Numbered from the stretch's first letter, positions 1 through 9,978 are shown. The stretch is 64,000 nt of DNA from CAIWHR01 sp963830485 (GCA_963830485.1 CAWHNE010000031.1:1-64000), one strand, 5' to 3'. Notes: generated from the letters alone by a model not told the origin. Made by a program: numbers and translations.

Positions 1-261
1 ATCGCCGCCATCGTGCGGCAGTTCTTGCCGCCGGGCGCGGAGCGCGACGGTTCGATCGAGCGCCTAGCGCGTAGCATTCGCGTCGAGCTCGTCGGAAAGT
101 GTCTCTACATCCGGCGCGCCCCGCTACAGCGCACGACGGCCACGACCGGCGAGCCCGGGGTAGGTAGCAGCAGCCGACCCAAGATCGCGCGTCCTGCGCG
201 CCCGACGCTGTCAGCGCCAGGGACTGAACGCCGCGCCGAATGGCCGGCGCGTCATGCTTGA
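1..261 (+). CDS. Possible 3' end of an unidentified gene cut by the window edge
   Basis: Frame 1 is open from the first base to a TGA at 259-261, giving at least 86 residues if the gene begins outside the window. I do not recognise the protein. The segment LARSIRVELVGKCLYIRRAP faintly recalls Mor-type phage activator domains, but the match is too weak to name it. The last third is rich in Arg, Pro and Ala, which is common for spurious frames in GC-rich DNA. The end overlaps the convergent small membrane-protein gene by 10 bases, so at least the 3' part may not be coding. Confidence 0.25.
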   Translation: MAAIVRQFLPPGAERDGSIERLARSIRVELVGKCLYIRRAPLQRTTATTGEPGVGSSSRPKIARPARPTLSAPGTERRAEWPARHA

Positions 262-428
262 CTGGGGGAGTCCAGCGGGTGCAAGCCGTCAAGACTTCGC
301 ACCTGTGATCGCGCAGCGCGGCGCGCGACGTCGTCTCTCATGCGGGACAGTTGAAGGATTGCCATAATGAGCACGCCGAAGGAGAAGGCTCCGACGATGC
401 ACGCAATTAATATCCACCATGAAATCAT
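252..428 (-). CDS. Small single-span membrane protein
   Basis: This 58-residue product begins MISWWILIACIVGAFSFG. Residues 2-24 form one hydrophobic helix, followed by a charged segment (RMRDDVARRAARSQVR) and a short polar tail. The ATG at 428 was chosen over an upstream start because a GGAGG lies seven bases before it and because it places the helix at the N terminus. The layout resembles the very short DUF3789-like inner-membrane proteins of proteobacteria, whose role is not known. It stands alone, with no obvious operon partner. Confidence 0.55.
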   Translation of the reverse strand: MISWWILIACIVGAFSFGVLIMAILQLSRMRDDVARRAARSQVRSLDGLHPLDSPSQA

Positions 429-629
429 GGATACCTCCGCCTTGGTTTGAGACAGCTTGCCACGCTCAGCACGCACTTGCAAATCTCTTATGCGCGCAGG
501 CTGTAGTCAGGCGGAGGAAATAAGATCGAAGGCAATACGACGACCAATGGCACGATCAGCGGCCCCTACACCAAGCAGTGAGCCGACACCAAGAGGGGAT
601 GGAACCGCCGAGCCGAAGCCGGATCGGAC

Positions 630-2045
630 TCAAGGAAGCCGATTCGGGTAGGCCGGCTTCCAGCTGCCGTCGACAGCAGCCTGCTTCGGCGCGTAGAGCC
701 GAAGCGTCAGCGAAAAGCCCGCGTCTGGTGACGGCAGCCAGTTCGATTCGAGCTCGGGCCCCGGTGTCTCGCGCTGGATCGCGATTTCGAGCGATCCGTC
801 CGCATTCTTCTTCAGCCCCGGCATCCGGCTGTCGATCACGTAGCGGTTCATCGGATTCTCGCGATACCGTACGTCCGGAACGCTGATCATCTCGAGCGAC
901 CAGAAGCCGTCGACGGGCGGCAGCTGTGCGGCCGGAAAGACGAGCCGGTACTTCGCGCCCTTCTCGAACGGGTCGCCACCGCCGTCTCCGGTGATCGGCA
1001 GCTCGACGATCTCGTTCTTCGCGACACGATGCAGGTCGAAGCCCGCGCTGACGGCGCGCTTCATCACGTCGCCGCCGAACGCCTCGCGCGTGCCGACCGG
1101 GTCGACCGCGCCGCGCGCATCGGCCATCGACTTCTCGAGCTTGTTGCGCGCGTCGTTCACACCCGCGTCGATCGCCGCCACGACGCCGCTGTCCATCTTG
1201 GCGGGATCCCACGGCCTGCCCGCGCCCATGCCGATGCCTGCGTAACGCTTGAAGGCGATCTGCTCGGCGGCGTCGAGCTTCACGAATGGAAGCAGCGCAT
1301 TGACGTAGCCGATGAAGGCGCCCGTGTCGGCCTTCGCGTCGTCCCACGCGGCGAACGCCACCGACGGCGCTGCCTTCGGTGCCGCCGTCTTCGCGAAGCG
1401 CGAGAGCGGGACGATCCCGTACCGCTGCGCGAGCTCGGCGATGCTTGCGGCATCGCCAGGCGCCGCGGCCGCCGTACGCGCCGTGACACCCACGAGCGAG
1501 GTGTCGGAGCGCACCACGCGATCGATGCCCTTGGGCTGCGCGCCCTTCCAAGCCGGCCCGGCGACGAGGACGTTGACCGGCTTGCCGCCGGCGTTCTTCG
1601 CGTCGACGTGCAGCAGATTGTGTCCCCACATGTCGTAGAGCTGGAGGACGGCAAAGCGCCCCGCCGGGATCGCTGGCACCTGCAGCATAACGGGCTCGGC
1701 GCGCACGTCGAGCCACGCCCACGCGTACGGCGCATCGAAGCTCTTGCGCCTGACCGACGCGTCCTTCGGCGACGGGAGGCCGTCCTGCTGCCGGAACGTG
1801 TTGAACTTGCCGATGTAATCCGGCGCATCGGCCTTGTTCATCTGTCGATCGAGCTCACGCGCGGTGAGCAGCAGCGGATAGGTCTGCAGATACGCGTCGA
1901 CGGTGATGTTCTTCGCGTCCGCGGCCGAGGTCATCGGCGCCGCCTTCTCGGCCGTCTTCGGAGCTTGGGCGAGAGCCGTCGCACCGACGGCCGCAAGGCC
2001 CAGGGCCGCGGCGACCACGAAGGATTTGCTTAGGGCAATGATCAC
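630..2045 (-). CDS. Secreted DUF1254/DUF1214 domain protein
   Basis: The protein is about 471 residues. A signal peptide (hydrophobic stretch ending ALAQA) is followed by a DUF1254 region with the typical DAPYAWAWLDVRAEPVMLQV and VLQLYDMWGHN segments. A C-terminal DUF1214 region contains FWSLEMISVPD and MNRYVIDSRMPGL. Two-domain proteins of this kind are widespread in proteobacteria and their activity is not established; export to the periplasm is the safe statement. The start is uncertain. I used the GTG at 2045, directly before the hydrophobic core; a TTG at 2096 would add 17 residues. The downstream neighbour on the same strand is the Mg2+ ATPase gene read towards it, with 87 bases between. 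Confidence 0.8.
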   Translation of the reverse strand: MIIALSKSFVVAAALGLAAVGATALAQAPKTAEKAAPMTSAADAKNITVDAYLQTYPLLLTARELDRQMNKADAPDYIGKFNTFRQQDGLPSPKDASVRRKSFDAPYAWAWLDVRAEPVMLQVPAIPAGRFAVLQLYDMWGHNLLHVDAKNAGGKPVNVLVAGPAWKGAQPKGIDRVVRSDTSLVGVTARTAAAAPGDAASIAELAQRYGIVPLSRFAKTAAPKAAPSVAFAAWDDAKADTGAFIGYVNALLPFVKLDAAEQIAFKRYAGIGMGAGRPWDPAKMDSGVVAAIDAGVNDARNKLEKSMADARGAVDPVGTREAFGGDVMKRAVSAGFDLHRVAKNEIVELPITGDGGGDPFEKGAKYRLVFPAAQLPPVDGFWSLEMISVPDVRYRENPMNRYVIDSRMPGLKKNADGSLEIAIQRETPGPELESNWLPSPDAGFSLTLRLYAPKQAAVDGSWKPAYPNRLP

Positions 2046-2132
2046 GGGGAGTTCCAGGAAAGGATGCGAGCCAAATCCAACGGCTAGGATACGCAAGTCG
2101 CGCCGCAGCGGGAATCCCCGGCCGCGCTTCGA

Positions 2133-4796
2133 TCACTCGAGCCGGAAGCGGCGGATCGCCCACGCCTTCACGATCTGCGTTAACGTCAAGTAAGCGACGA
2201 GGATTGCCACCAGTGCAAGCCAGTACGCGTTGGGCGGGCGCAGAAGTCCGAGCCAGTTGGCGATCGGTGAGTACGGTAGCCAGACGCCGAACGCGCAGAC
2301 GCCAAGCGTCATCGCGACGAGCGTCCGGCTCGGGCGACTCTCGACAAACGGAACGCGGCTTGTCCGTATGACGTGGACGATCAACGTCTGCGAAAGCAGC
2401 GACTCGACGAACCAGCCCGTCTGGAACAGTGCCGGATCTGCGAGTGCGCCGAAGCCCCAGGCCATCACGCCGAACGTGACATAGTCGAACACCGACGACA
2501 GCGGGCCAATGCACAGCATGTAGCGACCAATCCCGCCGATGTCCCAGCGTCGGGGTCGCGCGAGATACTCGGGGTCGACGTTGTCGGTCGCGATCGCGGT
2601 CTGCGAAATGTCGTAGAGCAGGTTGTTGAACAGGATCTGCACCGGCGCCATCGGCAGGAATGGAAGCAGCGCGGAGGCGCCGACCATGCTGAACATGTTG
2701 CCGAAGTTCGAGCTTCCGGTCATCCGCAGGTACTTGGTCACGTTGCCGAAGACCCGGCGGCCTTCGACGACGCCATCGTGCAGCACCGCAAGGCTCTTCT
2801 CGAGCAGGATGATGTCGGCCGACGCCTTCGCGATGTCGACAGCCGAGTCCACGGAGATCCCGACGTCCGCCGCCTTGAGTGCCGGCCCGTCGTTGACGCC
2901 GTCGCCCAGATAGCCGACGACGTGGCCGTTCGCGCGCAGCGCACGGATCACGCGTGCCTTTTCGCCGGGAGCGAGCTTCGCGAAGATCGTCGCCGCTTCG
3001 ACGCGCTTCGCGAGCGCGGCGTCGTCCAGCGCCGCGACCTCGCTGCCCGAAAGCGCCGCCTCGGCGGGCAGCCCCACCTGCCGGCACACGTGCCGCGTGA
3101 CGAGCTCGTTGTCGCCGGTCAGCACCTTCACCGCGACGCCGTACTTGAACAGGTCCGCAATGGCCGGCGCGGCCGAATCCTTCGGCGGATCGAGGAACGC
3201 GATGTAGCCCAGCAGAATCAGATCGGCTTCGTCGCCGACCGAATACGTCGCCGGCCCCGGCGGCAGTTCCTTCCAGGCCACGGCGATCACCCGAAAGCCT
3301 TCTTCGTTGAGACCGCGCGTGACGGTCGAGAGCTCGCCCGCATGATCCGGGGCGAGCGGTGTGACGATTCCCTCGCGTTCGGCGCGCGTGCAGACGCTCG
3401 CGATTTCCTCGACCGCACCCTTGCAGATCAGATAGTGCGCAGCGTGGTCCGACGTCTCGACCACCACCGACATCCGCCGCCGCTCGAAATCGAACGGGAT
3501 CTCGTCGACCTTGATGTAGCCCGCGCCGCTCCGGAAATCCGAATGCAGGCTGCCGTGGGTCAGCACGGCCTCGTCCAGCAGGTTGCGCATCCCCGACTGG
3601 AAGTAGCTGTTAAGGCACGCGAACTGCAGGGTCCGCGGCGACTCGACGCCCGCAATGTCGACGTGCCGCTCGAGCAGCACGCGGTCCTGCGTCAGCGTCC
3701 CGGTCTTGTCGGTCGCGAGCACGTCCATCGCGCCGAAATTCTGGATGGCCGCCAGCCGCTTCACGATCACCCGCTTCCGCGCCATGTCGAGCGCGCCCTT
3801 CGCGAGATTGACGGTGATCACGACCGGCAGCATCTCGGGGGTAAGCCCGACCGCGACCGCGATCGCGAACAGCAACGCCTCCAGCCAGTCGCCCTTCGTG
3901 AATCCGTTGATCAGGAACACGGCGGGAACCATGACCAGCATGAAGCGAATCATCAGCCACAGGTAGCGATGCACGCCGACGTCGAAGCTCGTCGTTCCGT
4001 GTTCGGCCGCGACGTCGTGCGCGAGCCGCCCGAAGCGCGTCGATGCGCCGGTCGCGACGACCACCGCGGTCGCGCTGCCGCTCGTCACGTAGGTGCCCAT
4101 GAACGCGAGGTTCGCACAATCGAGCGGCGATCCGGCGCCTGGCGGGATCGCCGCCGTCTTCTCCACCGGAAGCGATTCGCCGGTCAGCGACGACTGGTTG
4201 ATGAAGAGATCGCGCGCAGCGAGGATCCGGACGTCCGCCGGTATCAGATTACCGGCGGAGAGCCGCACGATGTCGCCGGGAACGATATGCAGGAGCGGCA
4301 CCTGCACCTCCTGTGCGGGGCCTGGCGGCGTCGCGTGCGCGTGGATCCGCCGGAGCAGCGTCGCCTTCACGTGCACCAGCGCGCGCAGCGCCAGCGCCGC
4401 CCTTGCCGACCGGTACTCCTGCAGAAACGTGAGCAGTGCCGCGAGCAGCACCATCGCCGCGATGACGACCGCGCTTTCTCGCGATCCGGTGAGTCCGCTC
4501 ACCACCGCAAGCGCAATGAGGATCACAGACAGCGGGCTCGCGAAGCCCTGTGCAAGATGTCGCCACGGGCCGGCGGCGTGCTCTTCGGCGACGACATTCG
4601 GGCCGTGCTCGCCGTAGCGGACCGCGACATCGTGGTTCGTCAGTCCGTCGGCCGCAGTGCCGAGACGCGCGAGCACCCCGGTCTCCGGCAGCTGCGCCAG
4701 CTCCAGCAGGTTCCGCTCGGCGGTCGCCGCATCGATCCGCGGCAGCAGCGGCGCGCGCCGGCGCAGCGGCAGGCCGAAAAGGCGGAAGGGAGTCAT
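2133..4796 (-). CDS. mgtA: Magnesium-translocating P-type ATPase (MgtA/MgtB type)
   Basis: This 887-residue P3B-type ATPase imports Mg2+ across the inner membrane using ATP. Visible elements in order are a cation-transporter N-terminal region (LGTAADGLTNHDVAVRYGEHG), the actuator motif SLTGESLPVEK, the phosphorylation motif DKTGTLT with its Asp near residue 363, and the hinge GDGVNDGPALKAADVGISVD. The C-terminal membrane segments carry MAPVQILFNNLLYDISQ, typical of MgtA. Length agrees with the family (about 890-900). The ATG at 4796 was preferred because the frame upstream runs into poorly conserved Arg-rich sequence. It lies 73 bases downstream of the large oxidoreductase gene on the same strand. 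No riboswitch-like leader fits in that gap. Confidence 0.9.
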   Translation of the reverse strand: MTPFRLFGLPLRRRAPLLPRIDAATAERNLLELAQLPETGVLARLGTAADGLTNHDVAVRYGEHGPNVVAEEHAAGPWRHLAQGFASPLSVILIALAVVSGLTGSRESAVVIAAMVLLAALLTFLQEYRSARAALALRALVHVKATLLRRIHAHATPPGPAQEVQVPLLHIVPGDIVRLSAGNLIPADVRILAARDLFINQSSLTGESLPVEKTAAIPPGAGSPLDCANLAFMGTYVTSGSATAVVVATGASTRFGRLAHDVAAEHGTTSFDVGVHRYLWLMIRFMLVMVPAVFLINGFTKGDWLEALLFAIAVAVGLTPEMLPVVITVNLAKGALDMARKRVIVKRLAAIQNFGAMDVLATDKTGTLTQDRVLLERHVDIAGVESPRTLQFACLNSYFQSGMRNLLDEAVLTHGSLHSDFRSGAGYIKVDEIPFDFERRRMSVVVETSDHAAHYLICKGAVEEIASVCTRAEREGIVTPLAPDHAGELSTVTRGLNEEGFRVIAVAWKELPPGPATYSVGDEADLILLGYIAFLDPPKDSAAPAIADLFKYGVAVKVLTGDNELVTRHVCRQVGLPAEAALSGSEVAALDDAALAKRVEAATIFAKLAPGEKARVIRALRANGHVVGYLGDGVNDGPALKAADVGISVDSAVDIAKASADIILLEKSLAVLHDGVVEGRRVFGNVTKYLRMTGSSNFGNMFSMVGASALLPFLPMAPVQILFNNLLYDISQTAIATDNVDPEYLARPRRWDIGGIGRYMLCIGPLSSVFDYVTFGVMAWGFGALADPALFQTGWFVESLLSQTLIVHVIRTSRVPFVESRPSRTLVAMTLGVCAFGVWLPYSPIANWLGLLRPPNAYWLALVAILVAYLTLTQIVKAWAIRRFRLE

Positions 4797-4869
4797 CTCG
4801 GCAGCGCTCGGGGGCCCGCCAATGGTACCCGCGGGCCGCGCCGCGGACCTGCGCCGGATTTGATACAGG

Positions 4870-7800
4870 TCAGGCTTTAGTCGTCGAGGTGCCCGCGTCA
4901 ACGCGCTCGGGACGCGACGACGCCGCATCGGCGATCCGCCCGAGGCAGTGCGCGATCCACTGCGCGGTGAGCTTCTCCTGCACCGAGTTCTGCGCGAGCC
5001 GCGCGGCCAGTCCCGGAAAGTCGACGCGATCGAGCGGCTGGTCCTGATTGAAGCAGGAGAACACGTAGGAGACCTTGCCCGTGGCGGGATCGCGCTGCGG
5101 CTGCAGGCATTGCGCGCAGATCTCCTTCATCATGCACTGCATCGGAGAATTGATCGACGCGATCGCGCGGCGCGCGCGGGCGAGGTACGGCGCGAGCACG
5201 GTCCGTCGCGCCGCGCCAACGGCGGCCATCATCGCGTCGGACCCGATCGCGATCAGGCGCTCGCAGTCGGCGAACGCCACGGACTGCGGGCCGAGCGCTC
5301 CGCTCGCGTAGGCGTGCATCGCCTGGACGATGTTGCCCACGAACGCGCGGTCCTGCGGCCGCGTCGGCTCGAAGCCCGGCGCCTCATCGCAGCACCAGAC
5401 CACCGCGTCGGCGGCTGCCTCGATATCGGCGACCTTGTAGCGGTCGATGCGCTTCTTGTAGCCGGCGAAATAGAGCACCTTCGACCCGGCGGCGCGGAAC
5501 GCCTGCCCAATTGAGAAGAGGACGGCGTTGCCGAGCCCGCCGCCGGCCAGGACGACCGTCTCGCCGCTCTCGATCTCGGTCGGCGTCCCGGTCGGTCCCA
5601 TCAGGATCACGCGCTCGCCCGGCCGCAGTTGCGCACATAGATCCGACGAGCCGCCCATCTCGAGCACGATCGTCGACACGAGGCCGCGCTCGCGATCGAC
5701 CCAGGCGCCGGTCAGCGCGATGCCCTCCATTGCGAGCCGCGTGCCGGCCGATGTAGCCGCCAGCGCCTCGAAGTTCTGCAGACGGTAGAACTGGCCGGGC
5801 CGGAACCGCCGCGCCGCGGCGGGCGCGTGAACGACCACTTCGACGATCGTCGGCGTCAGGCGTTCGACCCGAACGACGCTCGCGCGGAGCTCGCGATCGA
5901 GCCGGCCGAGAAATGCCGCATCGTCGTCCTGCGACGCCGGCGCCACCCGGGCGAGGACTCGCGTCACGATCGGCGCGCCCTGCTTCGCGCTCGCCATGGC
6001 CTTCACGACGTTGCCGGCGTAGGACGGATGCAGGTCGCCGAAGAAGCTCGTCGCGCGGCCGTCGGCTCGGATGTCGGTCAGGACGGCGGGCACGGCGGGC
6101 TTCGCGAGCCCCTTGACCGGCGACACGGGCCGACCGTCCTCGTCCAGGAGGCGGAAGTACTTGCCGTCGAGGTGGAAATGCGTCGCGTCCTCGCGCGCGA
6201 GCACCGTATTGGGCTGCGTGCCCGCCGCGATCAGAATCGTGCGCGCAGGCAGCGTCACTCGCGCATACTCGTGCCAGACGCCGTCGCCGTCGTTGTGCTG
6301 CTCGGACACCTCGAGCGCGCAGGCGCGGCCGTCGGCGTCGACCTCGACGGCAACCGGCGTCAACCCCTCGGCAAAGCGGATGCCCTCCTCCAGCGCCTTC
6401 CCCACTTCCTCGTGATTGAGCGTATAGGCCGGACTGTCGATCAGCCGGCGGCGGTAGGCGATCGTGACGCCGCCCCAGCCCTGCAGCAGTTCGGCAATGC
6501 GCGGCGCGCGTGCCTCGCCCTTCGCCGCCGCACGCTCGGCGCGGATCGCGCGCGCATGCGCGAGAAATTCCTGCGCGACGGCGCGCTCGTCCGGCGTCCA
6601 CGCGGCCTCGACGGCCGCCGCGCCACGCTCCGCGGCCAGCGTTTCGTAGCGGGCGAGCAATTTCTCGACCTGCAACGGATAGTAGGCGAGCGCCTCCGTC
6701 GCCGTGTCGATCGCCGTCAGCCCGCCCCCAACGACGATCACCGGCAACCGCAGCTGCATGTTGGCGAGCGAATCCGTTTTGGCCGCGCCGGTGAGCTGCA
6801 GCGCCATCAGGAAGTCCGACGCCGTCCGCACGCCGTTGGCGAGACCGTTCGGCAGCTCGAGCACCGTCGGCTTGCCGGCGCCCGCGGCGACGGCGACGTG
6901 ATCGAAGCCCAGCGCGAAGGCACCGTCGGCGTCGAGCGTGCCGCCGAAGCGCACGCCGCCGTGCAACGCGAAGCGCTCGCGGCGCTCGAGCAGGAGCCGG
7001 ATCAGCTTCAGGAAGTTCTTGTCCCAGCGCACCGTGATGCCGTACTCGGCCACGCCGCCGAAGCCCGCCATCCGTCGCTCGTCGAGCGGCTCCGTGAGCG
7101 CCGCGACGTCGCGGACGGGCGCGAACGGGACGCGGTCGCCCGCCACCGTGACGCCCGACAGCGCGGGGTCGAGCGGCTCGATCTTGAGGCCGTCGATGCC
7201 GACGACCGTGTGGCCGTCGTTCAGCAGGTGGTGCGCGAGCGTGAATCCGGCGGGCCCCATGCCGACCACCAGCACGCGCTTCCCCGTCGCGGGCAACGGC
7301 AGCGGCCGGCGCAGGTTGAGGGGGTTCCACCGCGTGAAGAGGCTGTAGACCTCGAAACCCCAGGGCAGCGCGAGCACGTCCTTCAGGATGCGCGTCTCGG
7401 CCTGTGGCACGTCGACCGGATCGGTCTTCTGGTAGATGCAGCTCTTCATGCAGTCGTTGCAGATCCGGTGGCCGGTGCCGGCGACCAGCGGATTGTCGAC
7501 GCACATGATCGCGAGCGCCCCGACAGGCCAGCCGTCGGCGCGGAGCTTCTGGAACTCGGAGATCTTCTCCTCGAGCGGGCAGCCGGCCAGCACGACGCCG
7601 AACGGGCTTCGGCGGAACGGAATGTCCTGCGCCGCGCCGTCGGCGGGCTTCTTCTCGGGCAACCCGCGCGCACACGAATCCTTGCCCTGCTCGTGGCACC
7701 AGATGCAGTAATGCGCTTCGCCGAGCGCGGCCGGCAGGTCCATTCCGGGATCGGTCAGCGCGAAGCCCTCGCGACGCCGCAGGTGATCACCGGCGTGCTT

Positions 7801-8448
7801 CCACGCGGTGACGCCGTTCACATGCGTCGCTTCGAGAGGCACGAGCCGCAGGTAGTCGAGCTTGCGCGGCGCGCGAAACAGGATTCCGCCGTGGTGCGCG
7901 GCGCGCCCCTCGGGCGTGTGCGCCGCCCACGCGGCATAGCGCGTCGCCGTGTCCAGCGCCGCGGCGTTCGTCGTCTCGTCCTGCTGCCAGCGCGTGACCG
8001 CGTTGGCGAACGCGAGCTCCGAGAACGGTTCGCCCATCGCCGACTCGACCGCGCTCCGCAAGGCAGGCGCGTCGAAGCGCGCGGCCACCTCGGCCTTGTG
8101 AGCGTTCATCGCCCGGCGCTGGACGAAGAGCCGCTTGACCGCGTAGAGCGGGGCGAGCTCGTGATGTTGCGCTTCCAGCCCGCGCACCTCGGCGACGATC
8201 CCGAACAAGCCGGCGACGAAGTCCTCGACGTGCGGAGCGAGCGCGATCAGCAGCTCCGACTCGCTCTTGCGATCGAGCGTGCTCGGGTCGCGGCGCGCGG
8301 CGTCGAGGCGATCCGCCAGCGCCGCGTCCGCCTCGCGCAGGTGCGAGAGGAACAGCGCATCGATGCGCGCGGCACCTTCGGCGCTGTACAGGTCCGGGAA
8401 CGCGAGGCCCGCGGGCAGCGTGAGCGGTCGGGGCGGGTTGGACGGCAT
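4870..8448 (-). CDS. Large FAD/iron-sulfur oxidoreductase: GltD-like module fused to PyrK-like module
   Basis: This soluble protein has 1192 residues. The first 380 or so residues include clustered cysteines (YCIWCHEQGKDSC around 247-260, and NDCMKSC around 332-340), as in the 4Fe-4S domain preceding GltD or dihydropyrimidine dehydrogenase modules. A dinucleotide-binding fold follows (VLVVGMGPAGFTLA near 390-403) with a second one near 570 (PVIVVGGGLTAIDTATEA). From about residue 840 the sequence resembles the flavodoxin-reductase/PyrK family (FRPGQFYRLQNFEAL, RVILMGPTGTPTEI). It ends with MQCMMKEICAQC near 1101-1112, a probable 2Fe-2S site. The arrangement matches the two subunits of NfnAB in one chain, so NAD(P)H-linked electron transfer is likely. 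The substrate is unknown. Confidence 0.8.
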   Translation of the reverse strand: MPSNPPRPLTLPAGLAFPDLYSAEGAARIDALFLSHLREADAALADRLDAARRDPSTLDRKSESELLIALAPHVEDFVAGLFGIVAEVRGLEAQHHELAPLYAVKRLFVQRRAMNAHKAEVAARFDAPALRSAVESAMGEPFSELAFANAVTRWQQDETTNAAALDTATRYAAWAAHTPEGRAAHHGGILFRAPRKLDYLRLVPLEATHVNGVTAWKHAGDHLRRREGFALTDPGMDLPAALGEAHYCIWCHEQGKDSCARGLPEKKPADGAAQDIPFRRSPFGVVLAGCPLEEKISEFQKLRADGWPVGALAIMCVDNPLVAGTGHRICNDCMKSCIYQKTDPVDVPQAETRILKDVLALPWGFEVYSLFTRWNPLNLRRPLPLPATGKRVLVVGMGPAGFTLAHHLLNDGHTVVGIDGLKIEPLDPALSGVTVAGDRVPFAPVRDVAALTEPLDERRMAGFGGVAEYGITVRWDKNFLKLIRLLLERRERFALHGGVRFGGTLDADGAFALGFDHVAVAAGAGKPTVLELPNGLANGVRTASDFLMALQLTGAAKTDSLANMQLRLPVIVVGGGLTAIDTATEALAYYPLQVEKLLARYETLAAERGAAAVEAAWTPDERAVAQEFLAHARAIRAERAAAKGEARAPRIAELLQGWGGVTIAYRRRLIDSPAYTLNHEEVGKALEEGIRFAEGLTPVAVEVDADGRACALEVSEQHNDGDGVWHEYARVTLPARTILIAAGTQPNTVLAREDATHFHLDGKYFRLLDEDGRPVSPVKGLAKPAVPAVLTDIRADGRATSFFGDLHPSYAGNVVKAMASAKQGAPIVTRVLARVAPASQDDDAAFLGRLDRELRASVVRVERLTPTIVEVVVHAPAAARRFRPGQFYRLQNFEALAATSAGTRLAMEGIALTGAWVDRERGLVSTIVLEMGGSSDLCAQLRPGERVILMGPTGTPTEIESGETVVLAGGGLGNAVLFSIGQAFRAAGSKVLYFAGYKKRIDRYKVADIEAAADAVVWCCDEAPGFEPTRPQDRAFVGNIVQAMHAYASGALGPQSVAFADCERLIAIGSDAMMAAVGAARRTVLAPYLARARRAIASINSPMQCMMKEICAQCLQPQRDPATGKVSYVFSCFNQDQPLDRVDFPGLAARLAQNSVQEKLTAQWIAHCLGRIADAASSRPERVDAGTSTTKA

Positions 8449-8672
8449 GCAGGGTCGGCGCGCGGCCGGCGCGACGTACGCAAAATGTCGAATTTTACCG
8501 TCGTGCGGGTGCTCCCGTCAGGCCGAAGGGTTCTATGCTTGTGCTGCTGCCCAGCGAGGGATCGTTGCCGATTGGCGAATTGCCCCCATTTACAAGTCAA
8601 CCGTCAAGGGTCGCCGACCGTTTTGGCCTACCCCGTTGGACAATACGGATTCCGATCCTGTCCGGAGACGCC

Positions 8673-9875
8673 ATGACCCGCCTCACCCGCTTCGTCTGCC
8701 TCGCCATCGCTGCGCTCGCCGTTGCCGAGGCGCTTCCGGTCGCGGCGCAGCCGATCAGGATCGGAGAGCTCAACAGCTACAAGACGTTTCCTGCCTTCCT
8801 CGAGCCGTATAAGAAGGGCATGGAGCTCGCGCTCTCCGAGATCAACGCCGCGGGTGGCGTGCTCGGACGACCGCTCGAGATCGTCGTGCGCGACGACAAC
8901 GGCAATCCGGGCGACGCGGTGCGCGTCGCGGAGGAGCTCCTGTCGCGCGAGAAGGTCGCCGTGCTGATGGGAACCTTCGCGTCGAACGTCGGGCTCGCCG
9001 TCGCCGATCTCGCGAAGCAGCGCAAGGTGGTGTTCCTCGCCGCGGAGCCGCTGACCGACAAGATCGTCTGGGAATCCGGCAACCGGTACACGTTCCGGTT
9101 GCGGGCGTCCACGTACATGCAGACGGCCATGCTCGCGCCCGAGGCGGCAAGACTCGGGAAGAAACGCTGGGCGATCGTCTACCCGAACTACGAGTACGGC
9201 CAGGCGGCGACCGCCGCGTTCAAGCAGCTGATGATCGCGCTGCAGGGCGGCGGCATCGAGTTCGTCGAGCAGGCGGTTCCATTGGGAAAGATCGACGCCG
9301 GACCCGTCGTGCAGGCGCTCCTGGACGCGAAGCCGGACGCGATCTTCTCGTCGCTCTTCGCAACCGATCTTGCGCGCTTCGTCCGCGAAGGCGAGCTGCG
9401 CGGGCTGTTCAAGGATCGTCCCGTGTTCAACCTGCTGGGCGGCGAGCCCGAATACCTCGATCCGCTGAAGGAGGAGGCGCCCGTCGGCTGGTGGGTGACG
9501 GGCTACCCGTGGTACGGGATCGACACGATCGCGCACAAGCGGTTCCGCGACGCCTACCAGGCGAAGTTCAACGACTATCCGCGGCTGGGCTCGGTCGTCG
9601 GCTATAGCGCGGTCAACGCCGTCGCCGCAGCGATCGCCAAGGCGGGCTCGACCGACACGGAGAAGCTCGTGGCTGCGCTGAACGGCCTCACCTACGAGAC
9701 GCCGTTCGGCAAAGTGACGTTCCGGCCGCTCGATCACCAGTCGACGATGGGCGCCTACGTCGGGCGTACTACCGTCAAGGACGGGAAGGGTGTGATGGTC
9801 GAGTGGCGCTACGCGGACGGCAAGGACTTCCTCCCGTCCGACGACGCGGTGAAGCGCCGGCGCCCGCCGGAGTAG
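8673..9875 (+). CDS. ABC transporter periplasmic substrate-binding protein, LivK type
   Basis: This 400-residue protein has an N-terminal signal peptide (to about PVAAQ) followed by a Leu/Ile/Val-binding-protein fold. IRIGELNSYKTFPAFLEPYK opens the fold and GMELALSEINAAGGVLGRPL is the classic family segment. The ATG at 8673 is preceded by GGAG and starts exactly at the signal peptide; upstream starts would add irrelevant sequence. It would capture a small amide or amino-acid-like solute and deliver it to the fused permease/ATPase gene 103 bases downstream on the same strand. Specificity cannot be told from sequence. It is transcribed away from the large oxidoreductase gene, with a 224-base shared upstream region. 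Confidence 0.88.
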   Translation: MTRLTRFVCLAIAALAVAEALPVAAQPIRIGELNSYKTFPAFLEPYKKGMELALSEINAAGGVLGRPLEIVVRDDNGNPGDAVRVAEELLSREKVAVLMGTFASNVGLAVADLAKQRKVVFLAAEPLTDKIVWESGNRYTFRLRASTYMQTAMLAPEAARLGKKRWAIVYPNYEYGQAATAAFKQLMIALQGGGIEFVEQAVPLGKIDAGPVVQALLDAKPDAIFSSLFATDLARFVREGELRGLFKDRPVFNLLGGEPEYLDPLKEEAPVGWWVTGYPWYGIDTIAHKRFRDAYQAKFNDYPRLGSVVGYSAVNAVAAAIAKAGSTDTEKLVAALNGLTYETPFGKVTFRPLDHQSTMGAYVGRTTVKDGKGVMVEWRYADGKDFLPSDDAVKRRRPPE

Positions 9876-9978
9876 AACGCGAGTGTCCCCGTCGTACCGT
9901 GGTCACGAATGGGGTCGATGGCGGGCTGAGTAGAATCGTGGGCATCGGCGCCCTGCCCCGGCGCGATCCTCCGCCCGC

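Noticed and set aside
1..261. Mor-like transcription activator at the left edge
   Set aside because: Only a loose resemblance in one short segment; not enough to name a family, so it is listed as an unidentified partial frame.
2373..4880. An 835-codon open frame on the plus strand opposite mgtA
   Set aside because: The minus strand clearly encodes a P-type ATPase with all catalytic motifs; the plus frame is Arg/His-rich and featureless.
5827..8676. A 949-codon open frame on the plus strand opposite the large oxidoreductase
   Set aside because: It has no recognisable domain and runs across the start region of the real gene; it is an antisense shadow.
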